From Triglochin maritima (lineage: Eukaryota; Streptophyta; Magnoliopsida; Alismatales; Juncaginaceae), in contig OY821775.1 in the NCBI GenBank assembly GCA_963682175.1, positions 1,550,001 through 1,614,000 on the forward strand: a stretch of DNA of 64,000 nucleotides, in the 5' to 3' direction. The notes under the pieces were generated by a model. That model saw only the letters and a list, made by a program, of their open reading frames with translations. It made no database searches and had not been told where the DNA came from. Below are positions 34,618-46,954 of this stretch, in pieces; the stretch's first letter is position 1, and each line of letters starts with the position of its first letter. The translations under genes were made by a program, and so were the position numbers.

Positions 34618-37122
34618 ATGATTTGCTCACCTAAGCATGTTCAAGCCGTCCTATTGAAGTCCCTCAGTATCACAGAGGAGGACATAATTCCGATTCTTAA
34701 ATCGTGCAATTCACCAAAAGAGGACAACAAAGCATTGATCGCTCCCCGAAACTGCGGCAAAATGGTACTCCAACACTCGTTGAGTTTCAAGAATTGGCAA
34801 CTCGATGAGAACAAGCTTGGGATCACCGTTTCTTTCAAGATGCATAGCCCAAAAGGCACTCAATTTCGAGAGGTTGCCCCGCAAAGCGAATTAAAGTCGC
34901 CGAAGCCATTGAGTCATAGTGTGATAGCAAGCTCCCCTAAGCCATTGAGAGAGCTTGATGAGGCTGCGACTAAGCTGCAAAAGGTCTATAAGAGTTATCG
35001 GATTCGAAGAAACTTGGCCGATTGCGCGGTTGTAGTTGAGGAGCTATGGTAAGTCAAATAGGCCAATAGTTCCAATCTATATATCCGGTGATTTGTTGTC
35101 CTTCCTATTCTAATGGTGCATCTTTTTGGGAGAATTTAGGTGGAAAGCTTTGGATTTTGCATCATTGAAGCGGAGTTCGGTATCGTTCTTCAATGTTGAG
35201 AGACAAGAAACCGCAGTGTCCCGTTGGGCAAGGGCGAGAACAAGAGCCGCCAAGGTTAGTTACGTTTAATTAAGAAGAATATCAAGTTGTTAAAGTGACT
35301 TTTATGGATTTTAATAATATGGTTTTGCTTGATTTCCAGGTGGGAAAAGGGCTGTCAAAGGATGATAAAGCTCAAAAGCTAGCCCTGCAACATTGGTTGG
35401 AAGCTGTAAGTTAAATATAACCATTCTCTATTGATTTCAAGACAAGATTTTTCAGATCTTTATAGCTATAAATGTAATTTTATTTAATGAGTATGTGCTA
35501 TTTTGTTTTTGCAGATTGACCCACGACATCGGTACGGGCACAACCTGCACCTATACTACAACGTTTGGTTTGAAAGCGAAAGTTCCCAACCTTTCTTCTA
35601 CTGGTATGCTCATGTGAATGAACCACTTTCTTGATTAACCATGAGAAAAGTCGACAAATTTTGACTTGCTTAGCCAATTTTGACTTGAATAATGAAGGTT
35701 GGACATAGGAGACGGGAAAGAAGTGAATCTTGAAGTGTGCCCAAGGAACAAGCTTCAGCGCCAATGCATCAAATACCTTGGACCAGTTAATATCCTCAGC
35801 TTCATTGATTTTTTTCTTGGATTTCTCATTTTCTTTTCTTACAAGAAATAACACCTCCAAAGGAGCAAGCTGCCTATAAACATGCCAATCCAACATTTCT
35901 CATATTGCTTTTCTCATAGAATGCTTCTGATCCATTCAAGTTGCTTTCATTTTACAGAAAGAGAGGGAAGCATATGAGGTGGTCGTGACCGATGGAAAGC
36001 TTATTTATAGACAAAGCCAGACATTAGTAAACACAACAGATGGTACAAAATGGATATTTGTTCTCAGCACCTCTCGAAATCTCTATATTGGGGAGGTGAA
36101 TGTCACAAGTCTTTTTAAAAATCTAAAAATACCAATTTTCCAACATGAAAATAGCATGATTATAATGTTATGTTCCTCTTAAATATTTACAGAAGAAAAA
36201 AGGCACGTTTCAGCATTCGAGCTTTCTATCTGGGGGTGCTACGACTGCAGCCGGAAGATTGGTGGCAAAAGATGGGGATCTTAAGGTACCATTAAGAGCA
36301 TCATCATCATCATGTCATTAGTTCACAGTTTATGAAGTCTACGGAACTTTCTATGTAGATAATTTTGTTATAAATTGGATTATGTCAAATGGGTAACAAA
36401 TATTCTTCTAAAATATCTAATTTTTTTGTTGCTTTGGATGCAGGCTATATGGCCTTACAGTGGGCACTACCATCCAACAGAGGAGAACTTCAAAGAATTC
36501 CTGTGCTTTCTAAAAGAAAACAATGTGGATCTCACTAATGTCAAGGTAAATATTAATATTCTTCGATCCCTACTAAACTCAGCTTCATAGTGATCCTGCT
36601 TTCTTGAAAATTTTATGTCGAATTCACTTAAATTTGCTTACAAAGTATCATGCTTATTTATCGCAGAAATGTTCAGTCGACGATGATGAATACCCCTCAT
36701 TTAGAAAGCTAAAGACAGAGGAGAAAGACATTAATGTAGAGCCACTGGAGGCCAATAAAGCTAAAAACATCAGCAGTTTAACTGAGACTAATAACTCTTC
36801 CAAACTGAAGGAACTTGACATGAAAATTATCGAAAGAGCAGAAGAACAAGCATTTGAATTCAGCAAATTCCTTAAGTCTAAGTGGACCAGTGGAGCCGGG
36901 CCTCGTATCGGTTGCGTAAGGGACTACCCGACCAATCTCCAATCCATGGCCCTTGAGCAAGTCAATCTCTCGCCTCGTCTTATTCCATCGCCTCAAGGGA
37001 ACAAGAGTCCCATTCCCTCGCCTCGGCCGAGTCCTAAGATGAGGCTCTCTCCTAGGATAGCTTGCATGGGCTTCCCTACACCCACAGTCTCCCTTAAGCT
37101 TCCTCCTAACTTGAAGAAGTGA
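34618..37122 (+). CDS. IQM-family calmodulin-binding protein
   Basis: Nine coding exons with GT-AG borders: 34618-35048, 35140-35254, 35340-35405, 35515-35603, 35698-35785, 35958-36095, 36193-36285, 36444-36545 and 36667-37122. Together they encode 525 aa with no stop. An IQ motif ([14 protein letters not shown], about residues 119-135) should bind calmodulin. The long conserved IQM block follows: [83 protein letters not shown] and [19 protein letters not shown]. The C-terminus is a Ser-Pro-rich tail ([14 protein letters not shown]), a likely phosphorylation region. Arabidopsis IQM1 binds calmodulin independently of calcium and affects stomata and catalase; other members act in development. 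Length and domain order match the family. Expression control is not visible. Confidence 0.92.
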
Positions 37123-37516
37123 TCCGAGCCAATGAATATTGTCGAAAAACTGCGATTTATTCGCAGACATCGGATAGAAAACACAGGGAAATAGAAGGTG
37201 CACATAGCCAACTGACACTAATGGGATTCTGCTGCTACTGCTTTTTTTTGACATGGGGTTGTAGTTTACATGCTGAAAATTTGTTGTTTTTGTTTTTTGA
37301 ATGGGTTGTAAAATTAGAAAAAATCTTGTAAAATTTTGAAAAATATGCATTGTGTATGAAATATCCTGGAATTTTCCTGTCACAAAAGAGACAGAATATT
37401 TATAAGAAAATAAAACATTTTTATCCATCTACTGTACTGTGGCATGTGAGAAATGATTATGAGTTTGGTGTGGTCGATCTTTTTTAACGCATAATGGTGA
37501 GTTTCCACTTTCCATA

Positions 37517-37746
37517 TGTAGAAATATAGGAGATGTATATTGAACACAAAAGATGATCTCTCCTCAATTGAGTTGATTGAGGGAGAGGTGATTGTATTTA
37601 TACTCTGATGGTATGATGTACAAGTTACAGTAATCAATATGAGACTAATCTAAGGTTTACAAATAACAAATATGATTAAAACTTTGTATATTGACATTTG
37701 GGCCTAATGGGCCACATCTCGATGAGTTGGACTTTGATCCTTAACA
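37517..37746 (-). repeat. Copia 3' LTR
   Basis: Plus-strand sequence TGTAGAAATATAGG..CCTTAACA, 230 bp. On the minus strand it follows the polypurine tract. Its terminal 15 bp are duplicated together with the tract (see the 53-bp tandem duplication). Confidence 0.92.
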
Positions 37747-37837
37747 CGCCCCCACAAGCGAATCGGGAGAGTGGTCATGTTGAGCTTTGATCCTTAACAC
37801 GCCCCCACAAGCGAATCGGGAGAGTGGTCACGTTGAG
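37732..37837. repeat. 53-bp tandem duplication across the LTR/polypurine-tract junction
   Basis: 37732-37784 and 37785-37837 are identical except for one T/C difference. Each copy has the last 15 bp of the LTR plus ACGCCCCCACAAGCG, the polypurine tract on the minus strand, and flanking sequence. Confidence 0.92.
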
Positions 37838-39545
37838 CTTGGAGCGAAGAATGCTAAATCGGAGTGAGGAAAGAGGTTTAGTTAAGATGTTTGCTAGTTG
37901 ATCTTGACTGGAGACGAACTTGACTTGTAATTGTTTTGTGGCGACACGTTTGCGGACGAAATGAAAATCAATCTCCACATGCTTAGTTCGGTCATGGAAT
38001 ATTGGATTCGAAGCAAGATAAGTTGCACCTAAGTTGTCGCACCAAAGTGTTGGGGGATGTGGCTGAGGGAAGCCAATTTCGAGAAGAAGATTCTGAACCC
38101 ACGCTAGTTCAGCTGTTGCATGCGAAATACCCCGATATTCGGCTTCAGTGTTGGATTTGGCCACAATGGATTGTTTCTTAGATTTCCAAGCGATCAGATT
38201 TCGACCAAGGAAAACACAATAGCCAGTGGTGGAGCGACGATCATCAGAGTCTCCGACCCATTCTGCATCAGAGAATGCATGAAGTATGCTTAGGTTACTG
38301 ATGATTTGTGAAAATTTAGGCCATGGGTTATGGTTTGTTTGAGATAACGTAGGATACGTTTAACCGCAATCCAATGTTCATTAGTCGGACTGTGCATGAA
38401 TTGACATACTTTGTTTACGGAATAAGTTATTTCAGGTCTCGTAATGGTGACGTATTGAAGGGCACCAACAGTGCTCTGATAGAGGTGGGGATCACTCATC
38501 GGTTCCCCAATATAACGAGATAGCTTAGTTTTACAACATGTAGGTGAAGAGATTAGTTTTGCTTTATCCATTTTAGTTCGAAGTAATAGATCATTAATAT
38601 ATTTGTGTTGACAGAGAAATAAACCATTTTCTGTAAAATGGGATTCGATTCCTAAAAAATAGTGTAAAGAACCAAGATTTTTAAGAGAAAAGGAGTTAAG
38701 AGTAGATACAACCTGATCCATAACCGAACTGGAGCTACCTGTGAGGATTATATCATCAACATAAACGAGTGCAATGATAATGTGAGCACCTGTTCTAAGA
38801 ATAAATAAGGAATTGTCAGTTTTAGAATAGATAAAACCAAGTAATTGCATTTTGTCTGCTAGTTTCTTGAACCAGACTCGAGGTGCTTGTTTTAAGCCGT
38901 AGAGGGATTTGTGAAGGCGACAAACATGTTGGGGAAGATTTGGGTTTGTGAACCCTGGAGGTTGGGACATATATACTTCCTCTTGTAAATCTCCATGTAA
39001 GAAGACATTGTTAACGTCCAGTTGTTTTATAGGCCATTGTTTGGAGAGAGCAATAGATAAAATAATACGTATTGTGACACCTTTGACAACAGGACTAAAG
39101 GTTTCGTCGTAATCTAGTCCAGGCTCCTGGTGATACCCTTTAGCTACTAGACGAGGCTTATATCTGCTAACATACCCATTTGGATTTCTTTTTATTTTAA
39201 AAACCCATTTACATCCTACTACATTAGAAGCAGAACTAGATGGAACTAATGACCAAGTTCCATTAGAAATCAGAGCATTGTACTCATCAGACATAGCTTG
39301 TCACCATCTACCATCCTTAGCAGCAGTTGTGAAGCAAGTTGGTTCAGTGTCAGAAAGAGAGGTGGAGGGAAGTGGGTATTTGGTGGTGGTATAAACTTGA
39401 TAGTCAGGGAACTGTTTGGATTTCCTGGTGTGATCCTTGGCTCTGGTTGTCATGGGGTGAGGTGGAGGAGGTGGTGAGGTAGGTGTAGTTGTTTGAGTTG
39501 GTTGTACTGGTGTGGATATGTCTGTGATAGGGGAGGTAGAGGTAA
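37775..39545 (-). pseudogene. Copia reverse transcriptase and RNase H (pol 3' part)
   Basis: The RT (from about 39294 down to 38290) has [62 protein letters not shown] and the catalytic VYVDD motif. RNase H (about 38290 to 37775) has SDAEWVGD, STTGYCVF, NTEAEYRGI and the terminal FVSSQDQLANILTKPL block. An in-frame TGA near 39300 replaces Arg just before [10 protein letters not shown], and a 1-base frameshift near 38290 separates RT from RNase H. Upstream of RT is the usual Pro/Thr-rich linker ending PMTTRAK-like. The enzyme is not translatable in one piece. Confidence 0.9.
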
Positions 39546-39546
39546 T

Positions 39547-40595
39547 TGAAAAGAATGTGTTCTAAAAGTTTTACTTTTATATGTCCATTATTATGAATTG
39601 GATGTGCAAACATTTTGTTCCTTGATTATGATATTCGTCTTTTGGAAGTGTTAAGGAAGAGACGCTTGGTCCTTAATAGTAGAGCTCTAAAAGATAATGG
39701 TTTACATAAATCAAAAGTTATTCACAATCATGGTAATTAACATGGAACATTAATCACTGAGATAAGATTGTCGTGATGGTCATCGATTATTGTAACTCTA
39801 CAAATAATTGGCGACACGAGTATATAAAAGAGGAAAAAATTACTTTTATATATTGAATAGACCTAATAAGTAAAACATTATGGAATTGTGTTTCGTGTCA
39901 TTAATGTTTTACTGTGTCTTAGATCCTAAGATATGAGACTTATATCTTTTCACTTAAGAAGTACTTAATTTGATTATTGTCAAAAACTATCAATGAGTAT
40001 AGTGATAAAGGCAATAGTTGGTTGAACATAACTTGTGCTGGAAAAGATAGCTAGTCAAACGATTATCGTTGCCTCTCTTAATTGAGTGATGATATTAGTG
40101 GGCTCATTGATAAAATAAAATTATAATGTGCACAATGTAACTTGAGTAAAGTTACATAGTTATAATTACCTTAAAGAGATCAAGAAATGAATATAATACA
40201 AAAGTGACACATTTCTACTTTGTATATATTCTTAATATCATGAGGCAAGAGACGGACACAAGTGATGCACTTACATCACTAAATGGATCGTGTTTTGGTT
40301 CAGGTGGAACAAAGACATCTATGCTAATTGGGTAACTATAATGTGTAGCGAGATACCGCTTATAGTTTGAGATATTAATTGTTTAATATTGCTGTCAAAT
40401 TATCTTAGATCCTCCTATAGGTCACACCACAAAACTGGAAAACAAGAAGCTTGATTTTGAGTTCATATGATGTGTCGGGTTTCATGTGAAAAAGGGACAT
40501 ATGTGGTGAACGAATAAAATCAATATGTCATGAGAATTGACATAATTAGAATCATAATAAAATCATATGAGGTGTGTATATTATGGGGTGTAATA
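39547..40595 (+). mobile_element. Partial family 1 LTR replacing the Copia integrase core
   Basis: Starts TGAAAAGAATGTGTTC and matches the first half of the LTR at 5125-7142 (to about 6175), ending in TTATGGGGTGTAAT. On the left it abuts the Copia linker before RT. On the right it abuts the end of the GAG-pre-integrase segment (SGSQKLHF). The LTR 3' half and the whole integrase catalytic domain are therefore absent. GTAAT occurs at both joins (39542-39546 and 40590-40594); the right one is native to the LTR, so it may be microhomology rather than a target duplication. Confidence 0.8.
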
Positions 40596-42008
40596 AAAAT
40601 GTAGTTTTTGAGAACCAGAAATGGGTAAATGATTTTTATGAATTATAGAATGTATTGTTTGAGCATTAGGATGCCCAATGCGATTATGCCAAGTATTAAC
40701 AGAAGTTCGTTCAGACAAAAATACCAAGTTGACCAAGGATGGTGTGGAAAGATGAAGTTTGTAGAGGTCGTTCTCAAGTTGCCCTTGGAGAATGACCTGC
40801 CCCGAGAAGAGATCATTCACAAAGCAATGAAAGGGATAAAATTCAAAATAAACATTGTTGTCTTTTGAAAACGGAGCGACACTTAAAAGTTTTTTTTGTA
40901 ACTGAAGGAACGAAAAATACTTTATGCATTCTTAAGGAACGAGTATGAGAAGGAATAGTAAAGGATCCACTACGAAGAATAGGCAAACCTACGCCATTGG
41001 CGGTGCGAATATTCTCACCACCATGGTAGTCAGTGGAGGTCTGGAATGAGGCATCGTCATTAGTCAGATGGTTTGTTGCACCGGAGTCTGGGTATCATGC
41101 ATCATCAAAGATCTGACAGGAGCTAGCCATCATAGCAGAGAGAGGTGCGGAAGCAGTGAAGGAAGGGTCGTAACGGCGATAGCATTGAAGGTCATTGTGC
41201 CCCCATTGGATTTTCGAGCGCTGGGAGTTATTGTACGGAGGAAACGGTGGTCGTTGTCCAGTGTTGGAACCACCAGGAGGACCAAGATGGTTGTTGTTGC
41301 GAAAACGCCCCCGACCTCGTCCACGACCTCGATTGTTACGAGTGTTGTTGTAGCTGTCCAGGTGTCCAGACTTGACTACTGTGTTGGCGGAGGCATCGGA
41401 GGGGAGAGTTTGTTGAAGACGGAGTTCCCGGCTAAGAAGCATGCCATGGAGGTCCTCAACAGTTATAGATTCAGTGCGCGTGGACACAGAGGTGACGAAA
41501 GACTCGTATTCAGAGCCAAGACCAGAGAGGACATGAAGAACAAGATCAGAGTCAGTAACAGGGTGTGCAACAGTGGCAAGGTTATTAGCGATGGTTTTCA
41601 TTTTCTGAAGGTAGTAGGAGATAGGGAGATCTCTTTATTTGTGGTTTGCAACTGCAGACAGAGTTGGATAATACGAGTATGAGAATGAGAGGCAAAAAGT
41701 CGTTTTAACGTGGTCCAAAAAGTATAAGATGAGTTACAACCAACAACATGCGCAAGAACCCCCTCTGTCAAGGATGACAGGAGCCAGCCTAAAAGAAGCT
41801 GGTCTTGCTTCTACCAATACAAAAAGGCAGGATTTATTGTTGTGGGATTTTCAGTGGTGAACTCGAGAGAGCAAGGGAAAGTGTCGTCCAAGTAGCCAAA
41901 CGGATCATGACCTCGTATGATCGGAAGAATCTGTGAACGCCAAACTAAAAAAATGTTCTGATCTATGCGCACATGCACCGTAAAGGAAGGGTTTGAAATA
42001 AGTGTCAT
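40596..42008 (-). pseudogene. Copia gag and GAG-pre-integrase remains
   Basis: From 42008 the frame begins MTLISNPSFTVHVRIDQNIF and continues through the UBN2/gag region (LVWRSQILPIIRGHDPFGYL). An in-frame TAG after NPAFLYW (about 41811) interrupts it. It then continues with KQDQLLLGWLLSSL and the block at 41601-41095 (VLSGLGSEYESFVTSV, then an Arg/Gly/Asn-rich nucleic-acid-binding stretch). A pre-integrase segment with HNRIGHPN is at about 40800-40600. Protease is not clearly intact. Non-coding leader and the 5' LTR follow. Confidence 0.85.
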
Positions 42009-42833
42009 TGGGGTCGATGATACTACGAAGAGGTAGAGGTAGTAGACCCAGTCATTTGAACAAGCAAGACAAAACCTAAATAGAGAAGAAACGACAACTG
42101 AACAAGTTGAAAAGAAAAAAGAAAAGGGAAGAAGAAAAAAACGAAAACTTAATACAGATCAAGAATGATGCGCAGTAGCTCAGGACTAAGCAAAGAACGT
42201 TGATCGGAGCAAAGCAGATATGTTATGCGCTCAAGCTTGATATTCCAAAAAAAATGTTTATGCTTGCAGTGATTCGTGCATATGTTCAGGATCAGATCTG
42301 GGAAGATCACGATCGGAGCAAAGAAATGCACAAGGAACCAGTTCTTCAACGACCAAGAATGAAGCAAAAATTAAAAAAAAACTTACTGCAAAGAGAGAAT
42401 GGAAAAAGAACGTCGATGAACCAGATCTTGCAAAAAAACAATAACAACAGATGAAAAACGGAAAAAAAGATGTATTACAAATCTTATGAAGATCAGGAGA
42501 GGAAGATGCGGCGGAAACTAAAAACCCCTAGAAGACATTGTGTGTGAAAAAGATGCGGAAAACAGAAAAGAAAAGAATATATATGAGAAGAGGAGAGGAT
42601 AGGAAGCGTCGGATGGATTTGTGTTTGTTTGGTGGTCGTTGGATTTAGGAGTTGTGTTTCTTTAGGTGGAATCCGGAGGAGAAGTTGAAGACCAATGAGA
42701 AGGAGACGCGTGGCTGGTGAAGGGTGGGCTGGATGAGGCGGTTCTGTTGTGGTGGGCTTATGGTGATATGGGTTGGGTTTATTATCAGAACAGGGAGAGG
42801 AAGATGATGGATCTTGAAGTGTTAACTTCTAAA

Positions 42834-42851
42834 GGATGACTCTTGATATCA
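42834..42851 (-). promoter_or_regulatory. Copia primer-binding site (initiator tRNA-Met type)
   Basis: On the minus strand TGATATCAAGAGTC directly follows the 5' LTR. It resembles TGGTATCAGAGC, the complement of initiator tRNA-Met 3' end, with two or three changes. Confidence 0.7.
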
Positions 42852-43081
42852 TGTAGAAATATAGAAGAGGTATATTGAACACAAAAGATGACCTCTCCTC
42901 AATTGAGTTGATTGAGGGAGAGGTGATTGTATTTATACTTTGATGGTATAATATACAAGTTACAGTAATCAATATGGGACTAACCTAAGGTTTACAAATA
43001 ACAAATATGAATAAAATTTTGTATATTGATATCTGGGCCTAATGAGCAACATCCGGATGTGTTGGGCTTTGATCCTTAACA
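42852..43081 (-). repeat. Copia 5' LTR
   Basis: 230 bp, TGTAGAAATATAGA..CCTTAACA in plus orientation, aligned without gaps to 37517-37746. Confidence 0.92.
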
Positions 43082-43086
43082 CCATC

Positions 43087-44835
43087 TAATGATGGATCTT
43101 TTTAATTTAAGTTGGTCGGATGTTAAGTTTAACACAAAGATAAAGGAGTGAAGAAAAAGTAAAGAAGCTAGTGCTCTCTTGCCTAACATAAAAACATATT
43201 TGAAGGAGAGAAAATGAATGATTTTCCTTGGTAAAACAGACCAAAAATCGAGCAACTTTGGTGAAAGAACTTATGTGACATTTCTAATGTGTTTATTTAT
43301 TTATTATAACTCAGAATTTCCGGCACTCACCCACTTAGATTAGGCGGGTTACGGTTCTAAACTAAGATAATCCACACTATTTGCACCGAAACGTAATTAA
43401 CTACATTTTTAGAATTCGAACTTGCATCCACTAAGTAGTTTTCACATCTTTAACCACCCTCTCTACGCCCGGGAGACTCTTGCATGTGTTTGTTGATAAA
43501 GGGGGGAAAGAAAACATTCCGAATGAATGACCTGAGATAAAAATATTGAATTGATTTAATTTATCGTAATCCTTTATTATGCTTCTCATTTTTGTACGTG
43601 AATATTATGTTGGCACATGACCCCCAAATTAAGGGTGGCCTAAAACAATGACATCATCCTACCTGATTTTGTTGTTGTTGCGATTTTGCCACCATGTAGC
43701 TTGTACCAGGATTCGAGAAAGCAAACCATGGTTTGATGGTTATGAACCACATCGTATATTGGTTGGTTATTACAATGGCAAACAAGTCACAACGTGAGCA
43801 TGTTTATATTCATTACCTACTAGTTCGAAAATTTTCAACTTTTTTAAGGAAGTGAATGGAAACATACATAAATCCTGAAAAAAATGAGAAGTAAATTTTA
43901 ACACTTGGTACCAACTAAGTGGGGTGCAAATGTGCAATGCGGGTTCGAGTCCCATCACTCGTAATAACCTATGGTTCGCAAGTGTGATTTTAACCAACCA
44001 TCTTAATAATTTAAATTAATGGCACCTCTCTTTAAAAACATTACGGGTTTTGCTCGTACTAAGATTTGAAACCTGAAACCATTAATTAGGTAAACCACAA
44101 AATAATCAATCCATTACTTATTACTGTTATCACATCTTAATGTTTTTTTTCTTTCTTTCAGAATACTATCCTTATACTACCGCACTTGAACCTATGCTGG
44201 TCCAAGTGTCCAACAAGACAATTAGACACCCCAAGCTGTATGTACAAATCTGAAACAGCAGTCCCAGAGATCGCCTCCCTCCCAAAGGCTACAATCCTAA
44301 ACCATAATCAGAGAAGTTAATTGCCAAAAAACAACAAAAAATCATCGCTTGCATTTATGAACGGGATATTCGACATAATTGCCACAGCATTAACATCATT
44401 TATTAATGAACAAGGAACAAAGTTTAATGTCTTCTGTCAGACTGTCAGAAGCCATAACTGACATCCAACCCTACTTCCTTACCGTCCTTTCTTCCCACTA
44501 ACCACTATTTGTCTGTTTTATGCAATCTTAATCCCAAGTCCTCCCCGGATCCATCCACCCGACCCGATTCCCGAAACCGGTTTTCGGCCACTAGCGTGGC
44601 AATACCGTAATAAGAGAAAACACCGAGGGTGAGAGACACGCACATCCCGACAAAGGATCCACTAGACGACTTATTGGATCTCATGTCCCTTTTGACTTTT
44701 TCCCTCCACTCCAATTCAAAAAAACAAGAAACGGCTACAACTCCTTCTTCCACTTCCACTCCATCAAACTTCCCAAATTTGATCCAAAACCAAAAACCAC
44801 CATCGACCCAAGATCAAGATTTGAGTTCCCAACAG
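43087..44835. other. Intergenic and IQD 5' region
   Basis: No gene is recognised to about 44600. The 44629-44835 stretch is likely IQD promoter or 5' UTR: an open frame runs into the IQD start but lacks any conserved residues, and the family start is at 44836. Confidence 0.45.
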
Positions 44836-46954
44836 ATGGGTGGGTCTAGGAAATGGATGAGGGCTCTGGTTGGATTCAGGAAAAGTGATGAGACCAAGCA
44901 TGTAAGGCCCAAAAATTTCAGTTTTGTTTTGTTTTATTTTGAAATTCGTGTTTTGATGGTTTTTGTGGGTGTAGGAGAAGGTGGGTGAGAAGGTAAAGAA
45001 GTGGAAGCTTTGGCGTAGCTCGTCCACACGTCGGTCGGCTTCGGAAGCATCGGATGCGTCTTCTGTTTCCAACAGTGATGCTCTGAGTGCTGCTATTGCC
45101 ACTTTGGTCAGGATTCCACCCAAGGAGTTCAGGATGGTCAGGCAGGAATGGGCCGTGATACGGATCCAGACAGCCTTTCGCGGTTTTTTGGTAACTAATA
45201 TTTTCTATTCGCGTTTTGTGAATTTGTTTTTTTGAAGGAAAAAGAATCATGGCAGCTTTACATATGTAAACTTTTGCATTTAGTGAATGAATTGCGATAG
45301 TTGGGGGTGCGTAGCAATTGGTCCTTATCGAGCTCGGTTCTTGCAATTTTAATTGGGGATGTTCGGTTTTACATGTTCAAGTTATCTTTGCACTAGAGCA
45401 TTCTTGCACTAATAGCGATTGGGTAAAGTTAAACCACCCATAGTTCTTACCACGATGTTTTTCCTTCGTAGTTCATCTCTGCGATGCAACTGTTTCGATA
45501 GTGATACTTTGCTAAGTTTGCTTGCTTTTGTTGGAAATGAAGGCCAGAAGAGCATTGAGAGCGCTAAAGGCTGTTGTGAGGCTTCAGGCAATTGTGAGAG
45601 GTCGGCGAGTGAGGAAACAGGCGGCAGTGACGCTACGGTGTATGGAGATGTTAGTCAGGGTCCAAGCTCATATTCGAGGTGCTCATCGTGTACCAGATGT
45701 TTCCCAAAGCAAATCTGAAAATTCAAAGGAAACCGAGGTACTTAATTCTTATGCCAAAATTCTCTTCCATTTTTCAAATCCTAACACTTCTAACGTGATC
45801 TCACTGAAATCAATATTGGCTCCTGCAGTAATTGTGAACCAGTCTGAATTCCCAAACACTTATCCTTTGTTTATTTTCTTCTATCCTGAAAGATGGTTTT
45901 TTATTTTTTTATTTTACTCTCCTAAGTTTAATTGAAAGAGGAGAAAATACATAACATACCTATAATTTTGAATGGCCACACTCCAAAAGTTTGTCACATT
46001 TCTTTGTGCAACATTTCCTTTTCTGGTTGTATAATGTGATGCATACTTCATAAGTTCCACATTCTTCTTGTTTTACTTAACATAACAATGATCTTTTCCC
46101 AGCATTCCAAATTCACTTTTTTTTGTTTTGATAAAGGTAGGATATCATTAAGATTTAAACATCACTGTGCGAGTGCTTTTTTAATTTTTGTTGTTGGTTT
46201 GGTTAAAGTGGATTCTTTTTCCTGACTTTTTCAGGAAGGTTGGTGTGATAGCCAAGGAACACTAGAAGAAGTAAGAGCAAAATTACAAATGAGAAAAGAA
46301 GGAGCCATCAAGAGAGAAAGGGCCATTGCTTATTCACTTTCTAAGCAGGTCAGGTTCAGTAAAATTTAACTGGATTAAACGATGAAAGTTACGAGTTTTT
46401 GTTTGTGAACTTAAGAATCTTCTTCTCCCATCAATTTTGAACAGAGATCAACTTCTACTTCAAGCTTGAGTTTGTTGGGCACTCCAAAGACCGAATTCTC
46501 CGAAAACCACAAATTTTATCCATCCCCTGAGCTTTGTTCGGTTAACGTGAGGAAGAACAATGTCAGCACTAGAATCTCTGCAAGGCCTCACTTTATTGGC
46601 ACTCCCATCCACAGAAGAATTAATTCGGTTTCATCCTTCAGTTCTGAAATCCGCTGTGGTGAGTGTTGTGCCTCATTGCCTTCTTCCATAAACGCGCCCA
46701 CCCAGATATCGGGAACGACTTATGTGGGATGTGATAGAAACGGTAATCGCTGTCAACCGAGTTACATGAAGTTGACAGAATCTATAAAGGCGAAGCGAAG
46801 GAGTACCAATTCACGGCCGTCTGGAGAATTTCTTCATAAGAACTACTGCGAAGGGAATTCAAATAGCCCAAGTTATTCAGATCCTTCACTGGCATCAGTG
46901 AATTCAAAAATGGAGAAAGATAGCTATAAATATGACACAAAGTTGACAACATGA
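44836..46954 (+). CDS. IQ67-domain (IQD) calmodulin-binding protein
   Basis: Five exons with GT-AG borders, 44836-44901, 44975-45190, 45543-45737, 46235-46348 and 46445-46954, encode 366 aa. The start [16 protein letters not shown] is the classic IQD N-terminus. The IQ67 domain lies at about residues 76-142: [40 protein letters not shown] and [13 protein letters not shown]. These are tandem IQ motifs, with the family's conserved phase-0 intron after [24 protein letters not shown] and AYSLSKQ follow, then a Ser-rich C-terminus with [16 protein letters not shown] proteins are basic scaffolds that bind calmodulin and associate with microtubules, membranes or nuclei. The order of motifs resembles the IQD5-IQD8-like group, but I am not sure of the subgroup. 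No defects are seen. Confidence 0.92.

Larger units (their letters stand above)
37517..43081 (-). mobile_element. Ty1/Copia retrotransposon, complete ends, degenerate
   Basis: Two 230-bp LTRs (37517-37746 and 42852-43081) flank gag and pol remains read on the minus strand. Flanking duplications are CCATA (37512-37516) and CCATC (43082-43086), one base apart. The primer-binding site lies just inside the 5' LTR and a G-rich polypurine tract just inside the 3' LTR. By eye the LTRs differ at about 18 of 230 positions, so the insertion is old. The pol order (protease/integrase before RT and RNase H) is Copia type. The integrase core is missing and replaced by part of a family 1 LTR (39547-40595). 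Stops and a frameshift break the remaining frames. Confidence 0.93.

Noticed and set aside
36778..37428. 216-residue minus-strand frame
   Set aside because: Antisense shadow of the last IQM exon and its 3' UTR.
41068..41682. 204-residue plus-strand frame
   Set aside because: Antisense shadow of the Copia gag on the minus strand.
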